Part shown: positions 1 to 7,710 of the stretch, in pieces
Layout of the letters: each line of letters opens with the position of its first letter
Position numbering within the stretch: position 1 is the first letter of the stretch
The notes under the pieces: model-generated
What the model was told of the DNA's origin: nothing
Databases searched by the model: none
What the model saw: the letters and a program-made list of their open reading frames with translations, nothing else
Source: an uncultured Eubacteriales bacterium
GTDB lineage: Bacteria > Bacillota > Clostridia > Oscillospirales > Acutalibacteraceae
Direction of reading: 5' to 3'
Length of the DNA stretch: 51,858 nucleotides
Assembly (NCBI GenBank): GCA_949292775.1
Contig: CASFBL010000014.1
Span: forward strand, 1 to 51,858
Translations under genes and position numbers: made by a program

Positions 1-99
1 AAAAATCTGTAGGCTTTTATCTATGCATAACTTGAATCACAGAGTTTATTCCATACGCTGAAACGACTTATTAATAAAGGATAATCAAGAATTATCTTA
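1..99 (+). repeat. Left inverted repeat of the cassette (cut by window edge)
   Basis: The reverse complement of this stretch occurs at 4366-4468. The two copies match base for base except for one 4-nt length difference (AAGG here, AAGGAAGG in the other copy). They stop matching after position 99. The outermost bases form one arm of the terminator hairpin that is complete at the right-hand copy. Confidence 0.93.
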
Positions 100-132
100 T
101 AACAATTACTAAATTTGTTAATAAATATTATA

Positions 133-1056
133 TTATTTAAATAAACCTAAAACTGCTTTTTCGTAAACAGAATAAGCTATAGCTCGTCCTTTTGGATGTT
201 TAAGAATGAACTGATCCATAGCAACTCCTGCGTTTATTTCAAGAATTGAAAGGTTTTTATCTTTACTGTTCTCTAAAAAATCAACAGTAACAAACTGAGC
301 ATTTAATACTTCTGCCGCTTGTTTAGTTAAAGAAAATAAAGTTTTTTTCAATTCGTTATCATCAACAATTTCTAAGGTACTACCACAACTTAAATTGAAT
401 TTCCAACCAATCTCGATTCTTTCACCACGGGCAGGTACATAATTAAAATTGATGTGTTTTATTGTGTCTTCTTTTTGTAAATTGCTTTTAGAAATCAAAA
501 TTTTTAGCGAGGACGAGCCATCTCCAATAACATATGGTCGGATTTTTCTATATGCCAAGAGACACTCCCCCTGCAGATAAAACACTCTATATTCATTATC
601 CGAGTCTATGTATGGAGAAACAGCAATTATTTCTTTACTGTGAAAGATTTCAAATAAAGCATATTCTATTTCTTTTATAGAGAAACAAGCATATACGTTT
701 TTTCCTTCACAAGAGTCATTAGGCTTAATTACTACTCCGCCAAAAGCATTTAAAATTTTCTCACAAACCTTTTGACTGCTTTCTTTCTGGTTAGCATATC
801 CTTCGGTATCACTTCTATACAATTTATTATGTGCGACAACAGATAATCCCGCCGAATCCAAAATTAACGCACAGACACTTTTAGAATCAATAATACGAGA
901 ACAAGAAGCCGTATTATAAGGAAATCTTCGACTCCAGATGAACTGCTTTTGACCATTACGCGATAACATAATGCATCTATTATCAAACAGACGATAATCA
1001 ATTTTATTGTTTTCGCAAATATCCCTAATTATATTGTGGTACTCTGGACCATACAT
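133..1056 (-). CDS. ATP-grasp enzyme, RimK/cyanophycin-synthetase-like
   Basis: This 307-residue protein is probably an ATP-dependent carboxylate-amine ligase. ATP-grasp signatures are visible: VIKPNDSCEGKN at about 109-120 fits the nucleotide-binding lysine and small loop. VIGDGSSS at about 176-183 closely resembles the conserved segment of cyanophycin synthetases. D259 with ILEINAGVAM at about 271-280 fits the Mg-binding Asp/Glu/Asn set. The family joins amino acids or peptides through acyl-phosphates; the substrate cannot be read from the sequence. The start has a good AGGAG site. The gene is divergent from the STAND/TPR gene, with 31 bp between start codons, and its 3' end faces the left inverted repeat. 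The N-terminal ~90 residues are not recognised. No small precursor-peptide gene is visible beside it. Confidence 0.85.
   Translation of the reverse strand: MYGPEYHNIIRDICENNKIDYRLFDNRCIMLSRNGQKQFIWSRRFPYNTASCSRIIDSKSVCALILDSAGLSVVAHNKLYRSDTEGYANQKESSQKVCEKILNAFGGVVIKPNDSCEGKNVYACFSIKEIEYALFEIFHSKEIIAVSPYIDSDNEYRVFYLQGECLLAYRKIRPYVIGDGSSSLKILISKSNLQKEDTIKHINFNYVPARGERIEIGWKFNLSCGSTLEIVDDNELKKTLFSLTKQAAEVLNAQFVTVDFLENSKDKNLSILEINAGVAMDQFILKHPKGRAIAYSVYEKAVLGLFK
1007..1035 (+). promoter_or_regulatory. Candidate promoter for the STAND/TPR gene, inside the divergent ATP-grasp gene
   Basis: TTGTTT (1007-1012) and TATATT (1030-1035) are spaced by 17 bp. The site lies in the 5' coding end of the divergent ATP-grasp gene because the 31-bp gap is too short for two promoters. 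This is predicted by eye only. Confidence 0.4.
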
Positions 1057-1087
1057 AATAAAATACTCCTATTGATGGTGATTATTA

Positions 1088-3400
1088 ATGAAATATATAT
1101 CATATGCTGATAGAAAACCAGATGTTAATATGGCGATATCTTTGTTGATGTCGGAAATCGAAAAATTTATTTGCTACAGATCAGAACATGGATATGGGGT
1201 TACTGCATTTTTTCATAGGATATGTTATCTGATGCAATCAACTAAAAGCATCGTTTGTCTCTATAGTGAACTTTCAGACAATGTTAGGTCGCCTGTACAT
1301 GAAGTGTGTAAAAAAGTGGTAATTAAAAATGGAGCTCTATATCAAAATTTGCAAATGTACGCAGACGATAACTATGGTGAATATTCACAAACTTTATTTG
1401 AGAGTGTGGCTCAAGATTTACCTAGCATTGGAAACACAGTAGCACATTTCTTGGAAGAGCCCAAGTCTTTACCTATATATTCTGGCTATTATCCTGATAT
1501 ACTCAAACAATTCTTTTTTGAGCTTATAAAAAAAGAGCTATCCGATAAAACAGTGATTTTGTTTATAGATAATGTACAAAATATAGATAACAGTTCTTTG
1601 TATGATGTTTTAGCTTTGGCAGATATAAATAATGTTAAAGTAGTAATGTCACAAACAGGGAACTCAAACCTTTTAGAAAAACTATTACTAGAATTACAGA
1701 TAAAAAGTAATTTGCGATATATTGATTTTAGTAAACCATCTATTGAATGTATAGAAGAACTTTGGAAAAGTCAAAACAGAAAAATTTCTAAGACCAATGC
1801 GCAACTATTAATTCATCAAACAAATGGAAACATTAGAAAAATTGTGTATTCTGCAATTTATGGTAAGGAACCAATTGTAGATAGACATAATATGATTGCA
1901 AATGAAATATTAATGTTTTTCCGTATTTTGCAAGGACCTGCTAGCTTTAATGATATACTAACGATGATTCACGATTCACCTACTTGTAACTTTGTTGAAT
2001 GTACTGTTATTAAGCAAACTATAGATGATTTAGTTCAAAATGGTTATTTATCTTGCGTGTTGAATTTGGAAGGAGGAGAAAGATATTCTTCTAGGGTAAG
2101 AAATGAAAATCAAATGAGATGGAATTCTTTGATTCTAAATGATGCCGATGCATTAATTTATCAGGATATAGTTTATCGCTATTTATATACCAAAAAATTT
2201 CATACAATAGATGACTTAGTAAAACTTTATGAATTATCGAGTATAGTTGCCCCAGATCAGAAAGCATTTTTTGGAAAAAAACTACTTATTGAGAGTCTTA
2301 AATTAGGATATACGATTTCTATTGAGTGGATTGATTCTGCAAAAACACTATTGGACTCAGAGACTCAGTTCTTGTGTGCACTTTGCTTGTATAAAAAACT
2401 GAAATATAAAGCTGCACTCAATGTATTAGAAAAAGTATGGAATAAGATACAAGATGATCGTGATGCCCAAATACTGTATGCTCTTTTACTTAATCGTTGT
2501 AGGCAACACAAAGAAGCTGATAAAATAATTTGGAGTTTAATATCCTCTAGTTCAAATATTAACGAAAAAGCAGTATTATTGTCTGTAGCAGTTAGTAATT
2601 GTATTCACGGTGGAAATGAAGATAAGGCTAGACATATTGTAGAAGAATATTATCAGAGTATTAGTAATTCTTCTCAATATGGATATTTTCTTCGCAATTC
2701 TGCTACTTTATATCAAGATGATATCGCAAAGGAAAAATGGAAAGATGCATTAAAAGTATTTGAGCAAACAAATGATGAATATGGCAAACTGACAACCTAT
2801 GCAAATATGGCACGTGTTTATATTCGTAAAGGTGATATTCACTATGCTAAATCTTATTTAGAAGAGGCATATAATGGATTAATGCCATATGGAATAGAAC
2901 AATTGCATATTGTGACGAATAATTTATCAGTAGCTTATCTTTATTGTGGTGATATTTCTAACGCTAAAAAGTTTATACGTATGGCAAAAGTAGTTGCTAA
3001 AAGTATTATGCCTTTAACATATGTATCAATAAATGAAAGTTTAATTATGTTAGAAGAAAAACATCCTGAAAAAGCATTAGATAATTTAATTAAACTACAA
3101 AAAGAGGTCGATGCAAGTAATCTTCATCGTTTAAAAGGGCGGTATTATTTAGCATTAGCTGGTTTATTTTGTTTACAAAAAGATTTTTCAAATGCTTTAA
3201 ATGCTCTTGATTGTGCTGAGAACTTCACTTCTTCTTTTCTAGAACTCAAAGAATGTATTCGAAATTGTTGCGTAGAAGAAACAATACCATCAATTCATGA
3301 TTATCGGCGCTATTATGCCCCTGCTTATTTAGAATATTGGATTGCAAATCCAATATCAATCATGTCAGGTAAGTCCCTGACGACGAAAACTCTCATTTAA
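1088..3400 (+). CDS. STAND/AAA-like NTPase with C-terminal TPR-like repeats, degenerate P-loop
   Basis: This 770-residue protein has an N-terminal NTPase-like half and a helical C-terminal half. GYGVT at 35-39 sits where a Walker A motif (GxGKT) is expected, but the lysine is valine. VILFIDNVQ at 156-164 matches a Walker B strand with D161. Residues about 420-720 form repeated helix pairs of TPR character (for example AKSYLEEAYNGL and ALNALDCAENF). There is no signal peptide, transmembrane segment or recognisable DNA-binding or nuclease domain. STAND proteins usually act as ligand-gated switches; without the P-loop lysine this may bind ATP weakly or be a scaffold. It lies between two ATP-grasp genes, and its 3' end overlaps the next gene by 36 bp. 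The ribosome site (GGTG) is weak. Exact function is unknown. Confidence 0.8.
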   Translation: MKYISYADRKPDVNMAISLLMSEIEKFICYRSEHGYGVTAFFHRICYLMQSTKSIVCLYSELSDNVRSPVHEVCKKVVIKNGALYQNLQMYADDNYGEYSQTLFESVAQDLPSIGNTVAHFLEEPKSLPIYSGYYPDILKQFFFELIKKELSDKTVILFIDNVQNIDNSSLYDVLALADINNVKVVMSQTGNSNLLEKLLLELQIKSNLRYIDFSKPSIECIEELWKSQNRKISKTNAQLLIHQTNGNIRKIVYSAIYGKEPIVDRHNMIANEILMFFRILQGPASFNDILTMIHDSPTCNFVECTVIKQTIDDLVQNGYLSCVLNLEGGERYSSRVRNENQMRWNSLILNDADALIYQDIVYRYLYTKKFHTIDDLVKLYELSSIVAPDQKAFFGKKLLIESLKLGYTISIEWIDSAKTLLDSETQFLCALCLYKKLKYKAALNVLEKVWNKIQDDRDAQILYALLLNRCRQHKEADKIIWSLISSSSNINEKAVLLSVAVSNCIHGGNEDKARHIVEEYYQSISNSSQYGYFLRNSATLYQDDIAKEKWKDALKVFEQTNDEYGKLTTYANMARVYIRKGDIHYAKSYLEEAYNGLMPYGIEQLHIVTNNLSVAYLYCGDISNAKKFIRMAKVVAKSIMPLTYVSINESLIMLEEKHPEKALDNLIKLQKEVDASNLHRLKGRYYLALAGLFCLQKDFSNALNALDCAENFTSSFLELKECIRNCCVEETIPSIHDYRRYYAPAYLEYWIANPISIMSGKSLTTKTLI
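1099..1128 (-). promoter_or_regulatory. Candidate promoter for the first ATP-grasp gene, inside the STAND/TPR gene
   Basis: On the minus strand TTAACA (1128-1123) and TATGAT (1104-1099) are spaced by 18 bp. With the opposite promoter at 1007-1035, the two transcripts would overlap at their 5' ends by roughly 50 nt. Confidence 0.4.
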
Positions 3401-4342
3401 AATCGATAATACCAATTGAGAATGAGAAATACCTTCGGATTGGGCCGATATTGCAAATGACGACTGAATTCCTAGATTACAACACACATTGAATTCCAAA
3501 AATATTAATTCACCATCATTCTTAACAATATAGTCAATTCGAGTATAGTCTATTGGTCGAATATAGTGTGCAATAATTTTAGATGCTTTAGCTATTTTTT
3601 CTGTTATTTCTAATGATGTTTCAACCGTGCGAGACAGTCCGTCAATTACTTTTCTTTTTTGAAAATAAGTTACTACATTTCCTTTGAGTATTGATTTTTC
3701 TTGTACAGGAGGTAAAATTATTGGATTTCCATTTTTGAAGACAACTGGACTAGAATAATATATACCATCTATAAATTCCTCTATTATTGCATCCTCATTG
3801 TTTTTTTGTAGATATGTAACTCTTTCTTTTACATCTTGCCAAGTTTGGCAAATAGAGTTTTCATCAATGTATTTAGAGGACGCACCATAACGAGGTTTTA
3901 CAAAGTATGGTCCTTCAAAAGATTGTATGCCTTGTAATTCCTCATCCATATCAACAGTGATCCAACGCGGAGTAGATATACCACAAAATGATGCCATTAT
4001 TTTTGCAAGATGCTTATCTTCTGCCAACGCTCTTATATTTGGACGCGCTCCTAAATATGGAAGCTTGTAATATTCAGCTAAAGATGATATAAATACTTCC
4101 GAATTTCTATAGGGGGCTCGGTTTAACAGTGTAAAAATATAGTCGATCTTATCATGATTTTTAATTATAAAATTAGCATCATTTCCAGTTACAACATTTG
4201 CAAAATTATTTTTTAATACTGAATAAATGTCATAATGATATTTGTTGTAAATACCATTTTCAGCAATTGCTAACACAGGGGTTTCACTACCTACTGGAGG
4301 TGCATATTGAGCAATGAATGCAATTGTAAGGTTATCTTTCAT
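3365..4342 (-). CDS. ATP-grasp enzyme, D-Ala-D-Ala-ligase-like
   Basis: This 325-residue protein resembles D-alanine:D-alanine ligase and related ATP-grasp ligases. The N-terminal domain contains LPYLGARPNIRALAEDK (about 94-110), matching the Ddl segment before the central domain. FVKPRYGASS (147-156), IEEFIDG (187-193), R268/D270 and LEFNVCCNLG (282-291, with E283 and N285) fit nucleotide and metal ligation. The usual Ddl ending (N-T-x-P-G) is changed to N-V-C-C-N-L-G, so the acceptor substrate may not be D-Ala. The housekeeping Ddl role is unlikely, given its place in an AT-rich accessory cassette next to another ATP-grasp gene. It starts after an AAAGGAG site, and its 3' end overlaps the STAND/TPR gene. 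Confidence 0.85.
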   Translation of the reverse strand: MKDNLTIAFIAQYAPPVGSETPVLAIAENGIYNKYHYDIYSVLKNNFANVVTGNDANFIIKNHDKIDYIFTLLNRAPYRNSEVFISSLAEYYKLPYLGARPNIRALAEDKHLAKIMASFCGISTPRWITVDMDEELQGIQSFEGPYFVKPRYGASSKYIDENSICQTWQDVKERVTYLQKNNEDAIIEEFIDGIYYSSPVVFKNGNPIILPPVQEKSILKGNVVTYFQKRKVIDGLSRTVETSLEITEKIAKASKIIAHYIRPIDYTRIDYIVKNDGELIFLEFNVCCNLGIQSSFAISAQSEGISHSQLVLSILNESFRRQGLT

Positions 4343-4365
4343 GAGTATCTCCTTTTAATGAATTT

Positions 4366-4468
4366 TAAGATAATTCTTGATTATCCTTCCTTTATTAATA
4401 AGTCGTTTCAGCGTATGGAATAAACTCTGTGATTCAAGTTATGCATAGATAAAAGCCTACAGATTTTT
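4366..4468 (-). repeat. Right inverted repeat of the cassette
   Basis: This is the reverse complement of 1-99 with a 4-nt insertion. Its outer end overlaps the hairpin downstream of the relaxase gene (arms about 4452-4463 and 4471-4482). Its inner end reaches to within 24 bp of the start of the D-Ala-D-Ala-ligase-like gene, so that gene's promoter may lie in the repeat. I could not assign a convincing -35/-10 pair there. Confidence 0.93.
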
Positions 4469-4484
4469 TGTCTGTAGGCTTTTG
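4452..4484 (-). terminator. Terminator of the relaxase gene, partly inside the right inverted repeat
   Basis: The arms AAAAGCCTACAGA and TCTGTAGGCTTTT pair around a short A/T loop directly after the relaxase stop codon. Because the arms are A/T-flanked on both sides, it could act in both directions. One arm belongs to the cassette's inverted repeat. Confidence 0.75.
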
Positions 4485-6671
4485 TTATCCCTGTTTCAAG
4501 CCGTGTGCTTGTTTTTTCTCGTCAATGATTCTCTTGAGTTTTGTGTCAAATGAAAATTGCTTTCCTTTATATTCATCTTGTAAGCGGTTTTGTATGATAC
4601 GGCTAATCTGTCCAAGCAGACGAAGAGACCCGAGTGCCGCTGACCAATTGCGATTGGCTTTGATACTGTAGAGAAGCTGTTTTGCATACTGATTGCCATG
4701 TTCGGCTGATGCAGTAAGGTATGCGATCGCTCTGTCATAGTCACACTCAACCTCTTTACCGTAGAGAAAAATTTTGCCGAGCATATACTCTGCATAATGA
4801 TTTCCGTTCTCAGCGGCAATTTCAAAGTTGCGGATTGCTTTTCTGATATCTTTGACCGCATCTTCTTTAAGCAGTATTTTTCCGGCAAGGTAGGCAGCAT
4901 ATGGATTTTTCTGCTCTGCCGCTTTTTCAAGATATTCTATTGCGTTCTTCAAATCCGGAGATATCATTTCACCTTTGTATAACAGTTTGCCGAGTAAATA
5001 CTGTGCCGGAGCAAAACCACTGTTTGCCGACTCGGCAATCAGTTTTATAGATTCCAGGATATTTTGCAGGAAAAGATTGCCGTCAAGCAAGCTTTTTCCA
5101 AGCGTATATTTTGCATATTTGTTACCCTGTGCGGAGGATTTTCGAAGCAAATCTTCTGCGCGAATTAAATCTTGCTCCACATCTTCGCCATTAAGATAAG
5201 TTTTACCGAGCAAGTATTCTGCAAATTCATTGCCCTCACTGACCGATTCTTCCAGCCATCGCAGGGCATAATCCACATTCTTCGGCACATCTTTACCTTG
5301 CAAAAACATCTTGCCAAGGCGATATTTTGCAACGCCGCATCCGAGTTTCGCAGATTCAATCAGAAACTCAACCGCCGTATTCGGATCATAGTCTTCATTA
5401 TCACAGACAAGCAAAGTTTTCGCTTTCTTGTAATACTGCCACATTAAAGAAGTTTTTTCTTTATCCATAAGCGGAAGATCTATTTCTTCATTGCTCGGCT
5501 CAGAATCAAATTCAGCCTTTTCATCTGTATCTTCATCATTAGTAATGCGCATGTGGTCAGTAACAATATTCATTGCTTCCTGTATGACGGTGTTTTTAAT
5601 AGATTTGAATTCTTTATTTTGCGACAGCGAAACTCGTTCCGGCAGCTCATCTGTATAGGTACGGATAACATTTTCACGCTGTTCATACCACAAATCATAG
5701 AGTACAGATATGCGTTCGTCATCTGCAATTTCATCCACAATAGAATCAATGATTGCCTTGACATCTGCTTTCAGATAACCGTAAATTTTTTTACCTGATG
5801 TCTTAGACAATCTGTCAGCAAGAGTTAAAAGCATTTCTTCAAGTTCAGGATTAACATAAATACCACTGTTAATTATTGAAATGATTTCGGCAATTACCTC
5901 ACGGCTGTTTACTTTCAACTCGTCACGGTACTCTGTCTGTTTCTCATATACGCAGAGCAAATCTTGAGCAAAAATATCTTTTGCAAATGCAGAGCGCAGA
6001 TTCATTACACCTTGTTTTGATAAATACGCCTGCTTTTCTTCAGCCGAATAGACCATCAGATGCACATGGGGATGATGGCTTTCGTTGTGAAACGCCGCAT
6101 ACCATTTCAAGTTCTGCATCGGGATATGAAAGTTTTCGGATATTAAACTTGTCTGTGAACGAAGCATATCCCGCCACCGTTCGCCTGTATTAAAGCCTAA
6201 CCGTTCAGCATCTTCACGGCGAAGAGATACAATAACCGTCCAGACATTACCGCCATACTGATTTAAGTTTTCAGATACTTCGCTCAGTTTTACCTGCACT
6301 TCATCATCAGTAAAGAGTCCGTGCGTACCGAATCTCTGTGCTCTCGGACGGGTGGCAATGTAGTCTGCATAGGTCTTAGTATGCATAACCTCATAGGCGT
6401 TATCTTCTATTGTGCGTGTAATGAATTCAGAAGCGTTACCTATATTAGATTCTTCTAAATAATCCTCGTACTCCAAACTGTTTTTGCTGTCGGGAAAATC
6501 CGCAAGTATTTTTTTGATTAACTCCTTTTGTTTTGCCGTAGAAGGCGCAAGTTTAAAGGACTCATCTATTTTATCTACGCCCTCACGGGTGGCAATATAT
6601 TTTGCATAACCTCCGATGCTATTTTGGTCATTAGGTTTCAGATATTTAAATTTTGTAATCAGCTTTGCCAT
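4485..6671 (-). CDS. MobL/MobP-type relaxase with C-terminal Sel1 repeats
   Basis: This 728-residue protein is the conjugative relaxase that would nick the element at oriT and lead the single strand into the recipient. The N-terminal ~210 residues match the MobL family. HHPHVH at 199-204 is the metal-binding histidine cluster of rolling-circle-type relaxases, and upstream tyrosines are available for catalysis. Residues about 420-690 are a run of roughly seven Sel1-like repeats (A-x-Y-x-L-G-K-x-x-L units), typical for protein contacts and common in this ICE family. The gene follows the relaxosome accessory gene by 3 bp. It is the last ICE gene before the cassette. Confidence 0.93.
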   Translation of the reverse strand: MAKLITKFKYLKPNDQNSIGGYAKYIATREGVDKIDESFKLAPSTAKQKELIKKILADFPDSKNSLEYEDYLEESNIGNASEFITRTIEDNAYEVMHTKTYADYIATRPRAQRFGTHGLFTDDEVQVKLSEVSENLNQYGGNVWTVIVSLRREDAERLGFNTGERWRDMLRSQTSLISENFHIPMQNLKWYAAFHNESHHPHVHLMVYSAEEKQAYLSKQGVMNLRSAFAKDIFAQDLLCVYEKQTEYRDELKVNSREVIAEIISIINSGIYVNPELEEMLLTLADRLSKTSGKKIYGYLKADVKAIIDSIVDEIADDERISVLYDLWYEQRENVIRTYTDELPERVSLSQNKEFKSIKNTVIQEAMNIVTDHMRITNDEDTDEKAEFDSEPSNEEIDLPLMDKEKTSLMWQYYKKAKTLLVCDNEDYDPNTAVEFLIESAKLGCGVAKYRLGKMFLQGKDVPKNVDYALRWLEESVSEGNEFAEYLLGKTYLNGEDVEQDLIRAEDLLRKSSAQGNKYAKYTLGKSLLDGNLFLQNILESIKLIAESANSGFAPAQYLLGKLLYKGEMISPDLKNAIEYLEKAAEQKNPYAAYLAGKILLKEDAVKDIRKAIRNFEIAAENGNHYAEYMLGKIFLYGKEVECDYDRAIAYLTASAEHGNQYAKQLLYSIKANRNWSAALGSLRLLGQISRIIQNRLQDEYKGKQFSFDTKLKRIIDEKKQAHGLKQG

Positions 6672-6674
6672 AAA

Positions 6675-7082
6675 TTATTCTTTTTGCCAATGATAAGCAT
6701 CTTCAAAAGAAAATGAACCGTTAAGACGTTTAACTTCTTTCGCACATTCACCGCGCAGGCGTTCCAGCGATAACGGATCAATATTATTCGTTGCTGCAAC
6801 AAGATTTTGCATAATTGCAATCTCAACGGACAGCTTAAATAACATTTTACTGTGTCGGTTATCACTCTCTGCAACAATGCTTTTCATATTGGAGAGGAAT
6901 GCATTGGGAAGATATGATGTGTCATCATCTGCCGTGACACGACCTACATAATACCCAATTGCCCGTTCAATGAATTCCGACTGACTTTTGCAATTGTCTT
7001 TTCTGTAATTATTCTTTACAAGCTCCAGTGAGCTCGGATATGCCCATAACAAAAACTTTTTCTTATCTTTTGGTGCTGACAT
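6675..7082 (-). CDS. Relaxosome accessory protein (ribbon-helix-helix-like, MobC-like role)
   Basis: This 135-residue protein resembles the small protein always found just upstream of MobL relaxases in Tn1549-type ICEs. The N-terminal part (LLWAYPSSLELVKNNY... SQSEFIERAIGYY, about 11-45) fits a ribbon-helix-helix DNA-binding fold. It probably binds oriT and positions the relaxase. A strong GGAGGTG site precedes the ATG, and the probable oriT lies immediately upstream. Family assignment is by recognition of the conserved pattern; the exact DNA target is inferred. Confidence 0.8.
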   Translation of the reverse strand: MSAPKDKKKFLLWAYPSSLELVKNNYRKDNCKSQSEFIERAIGYYVGRVTADDDTSYLPNAFLSNMKSIVAESDNRHSKMLFKLSVEIAIMQNLVAATNNIDPLSLERLRGECAKEVKRLNGSFSFEDAYHWQKE

Positions 7083-7482
7083 AACATCACCTCCGTTAAA
7101 ATACTGCAGCCGCTGTAAAACCGCCGTAATTCCGGCAGTTATTCGTGTAGCAACCCATCCGTTTTTGCGGTACCGCTATCAGCAACCCACCTTGCAATAG
7201 CAGTGAGATAACTCGCCAAACCCCTTGTGCGGCCGGCGTTGCCGTCCGCTGTGATTGAGAGGCGGAAGCTTTAGCAACCCGCCTCTCTTTCTCCTGCTTA
7301 AAAATCAACCCTGTAACATCTCAGAGAAACCCTGCTGTTACATCTGTTTTTGTCTTGCCCGAAACCGCCGGAATTTTGCAGACTTGCTCTCAATCGACTA
7401 CTTTCACAACCTTGCCACCAAAATCGTCACACGGGGCGACAGGTTGGCTCACAGACGGTGATTGTTGTATTCAAGTTGAATA
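7083..7482. other. Probable oriT / non-coding region with repeats and a hairpin
   Basis: This 400-bp stretch has no convincing gene. It lies directly upstream of the relaxosome operon, where oriT sits in related ICEs. AGCAACCC occurs three times in the same direction (7149-7156, 7181-7188, 7273-7280). A strong hairpin has arms GAGAGGCGG (7257-7265) and CCGCCTCTC (7279-7287). A further GC-poor/GC-rich transition with TTGCCACC and CACACGGGGC lies near 7410-7440. Direct repeats plus hairpin fit relaxase/accessory recognition sites. The nick site itself is not identified. Confidence 0.55.
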
Positions 7483-7701
7483 TCAGCCATTGCTTTTCAT
7501 CTCCTTTTTAGAAGTCAGTGCATAGCCTTTGGATTTCATTGATGTGAAATCACGGACACCTGACGGGACAGTTTTGTTAAACAAAGTATCAAGCATTTTG
7601 ATAACCTCATTATCAAAGCATGTACCTTTCTGTTCGAGATACAGTTTCATTGCACTCAGTTTTTCTTCATCGTAGGAAATATTGATTGTCGCTTTCTTCA
7701 A
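7483..7701 (-). CDS. DUF6103 family protein
   Basis: This 72-residue protein is of a small family regularly found in Clostridial ICEs near the relaxase. It has a conserved ISYDEEKLSAMKLYL start and a TVPSGVRDF segment. The fold is unknown, possibly ribbon-helix-helix-like. The start is a TTG codon placed 7 nt after a clear GTGAGGTG ribosome site; the upstream gene's stop codon overlaps that site, so translation is probably coupled. It may be a DNA-binding accessory factor, but this is not shown by the sequence. Confidence 0.75.
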   Translation of the reverse strand: MKKATINISYDEEKLSAMKLYLEQKGTCFDNEVIKMLDTLFNKTVPSGVRDFTSMKSKGYALTSKKEMKSNG

Positions 7702-7710
7702 ATCTACACC

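Larger units (their letters stand above)
1..4468. mobile_element. AT-rich three-gene cassette bounded by ~100-bp inverted repeats
   Basis: The segment is far more AT-rich than either neighbour. It is bounded by near-perfect inverted repeats (1-99 and 4366-4468) and holds three genes: two ATP-grasp enzymes and one STAND/TPR-like protein. The right repeat begins inside the terminator hairpin of the relaxase gene, so the cassette sits directly downstream of the ICE mobilisation genes. No transposase or recombinase lies inside, so any movement or inversion would need an enzyme supplied elsewhere. The left repeat is cut by the window edge, so its true end and any target duplication cannot be seen. 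Cargo unit, invertible segment or non-autonomous transposon are all possible; choosing among them is inference. Confidence 0.6.

Noticed and set aside
1-99. Left inverted repeat as a simple assembly fold-back artefact
   Set aside because: The copies differ by a 4-nt indel and diverge cleanly after 99 bp into different genes, which an exact fold-back would not give. Not fully excluded.
4468-4671. Plus-strand frame opposite the relaxase 3' end
   Set aside because: It runs against the conserved Sel1-repeat relaxase and begins in the terminator; no independent support.
7096-7308. 70-codon minus-strand frame in the oriT region
   Set aside because: No ribosome site, no homology, composition follows the hairpin and repeats; better explained as non-coding oriT.
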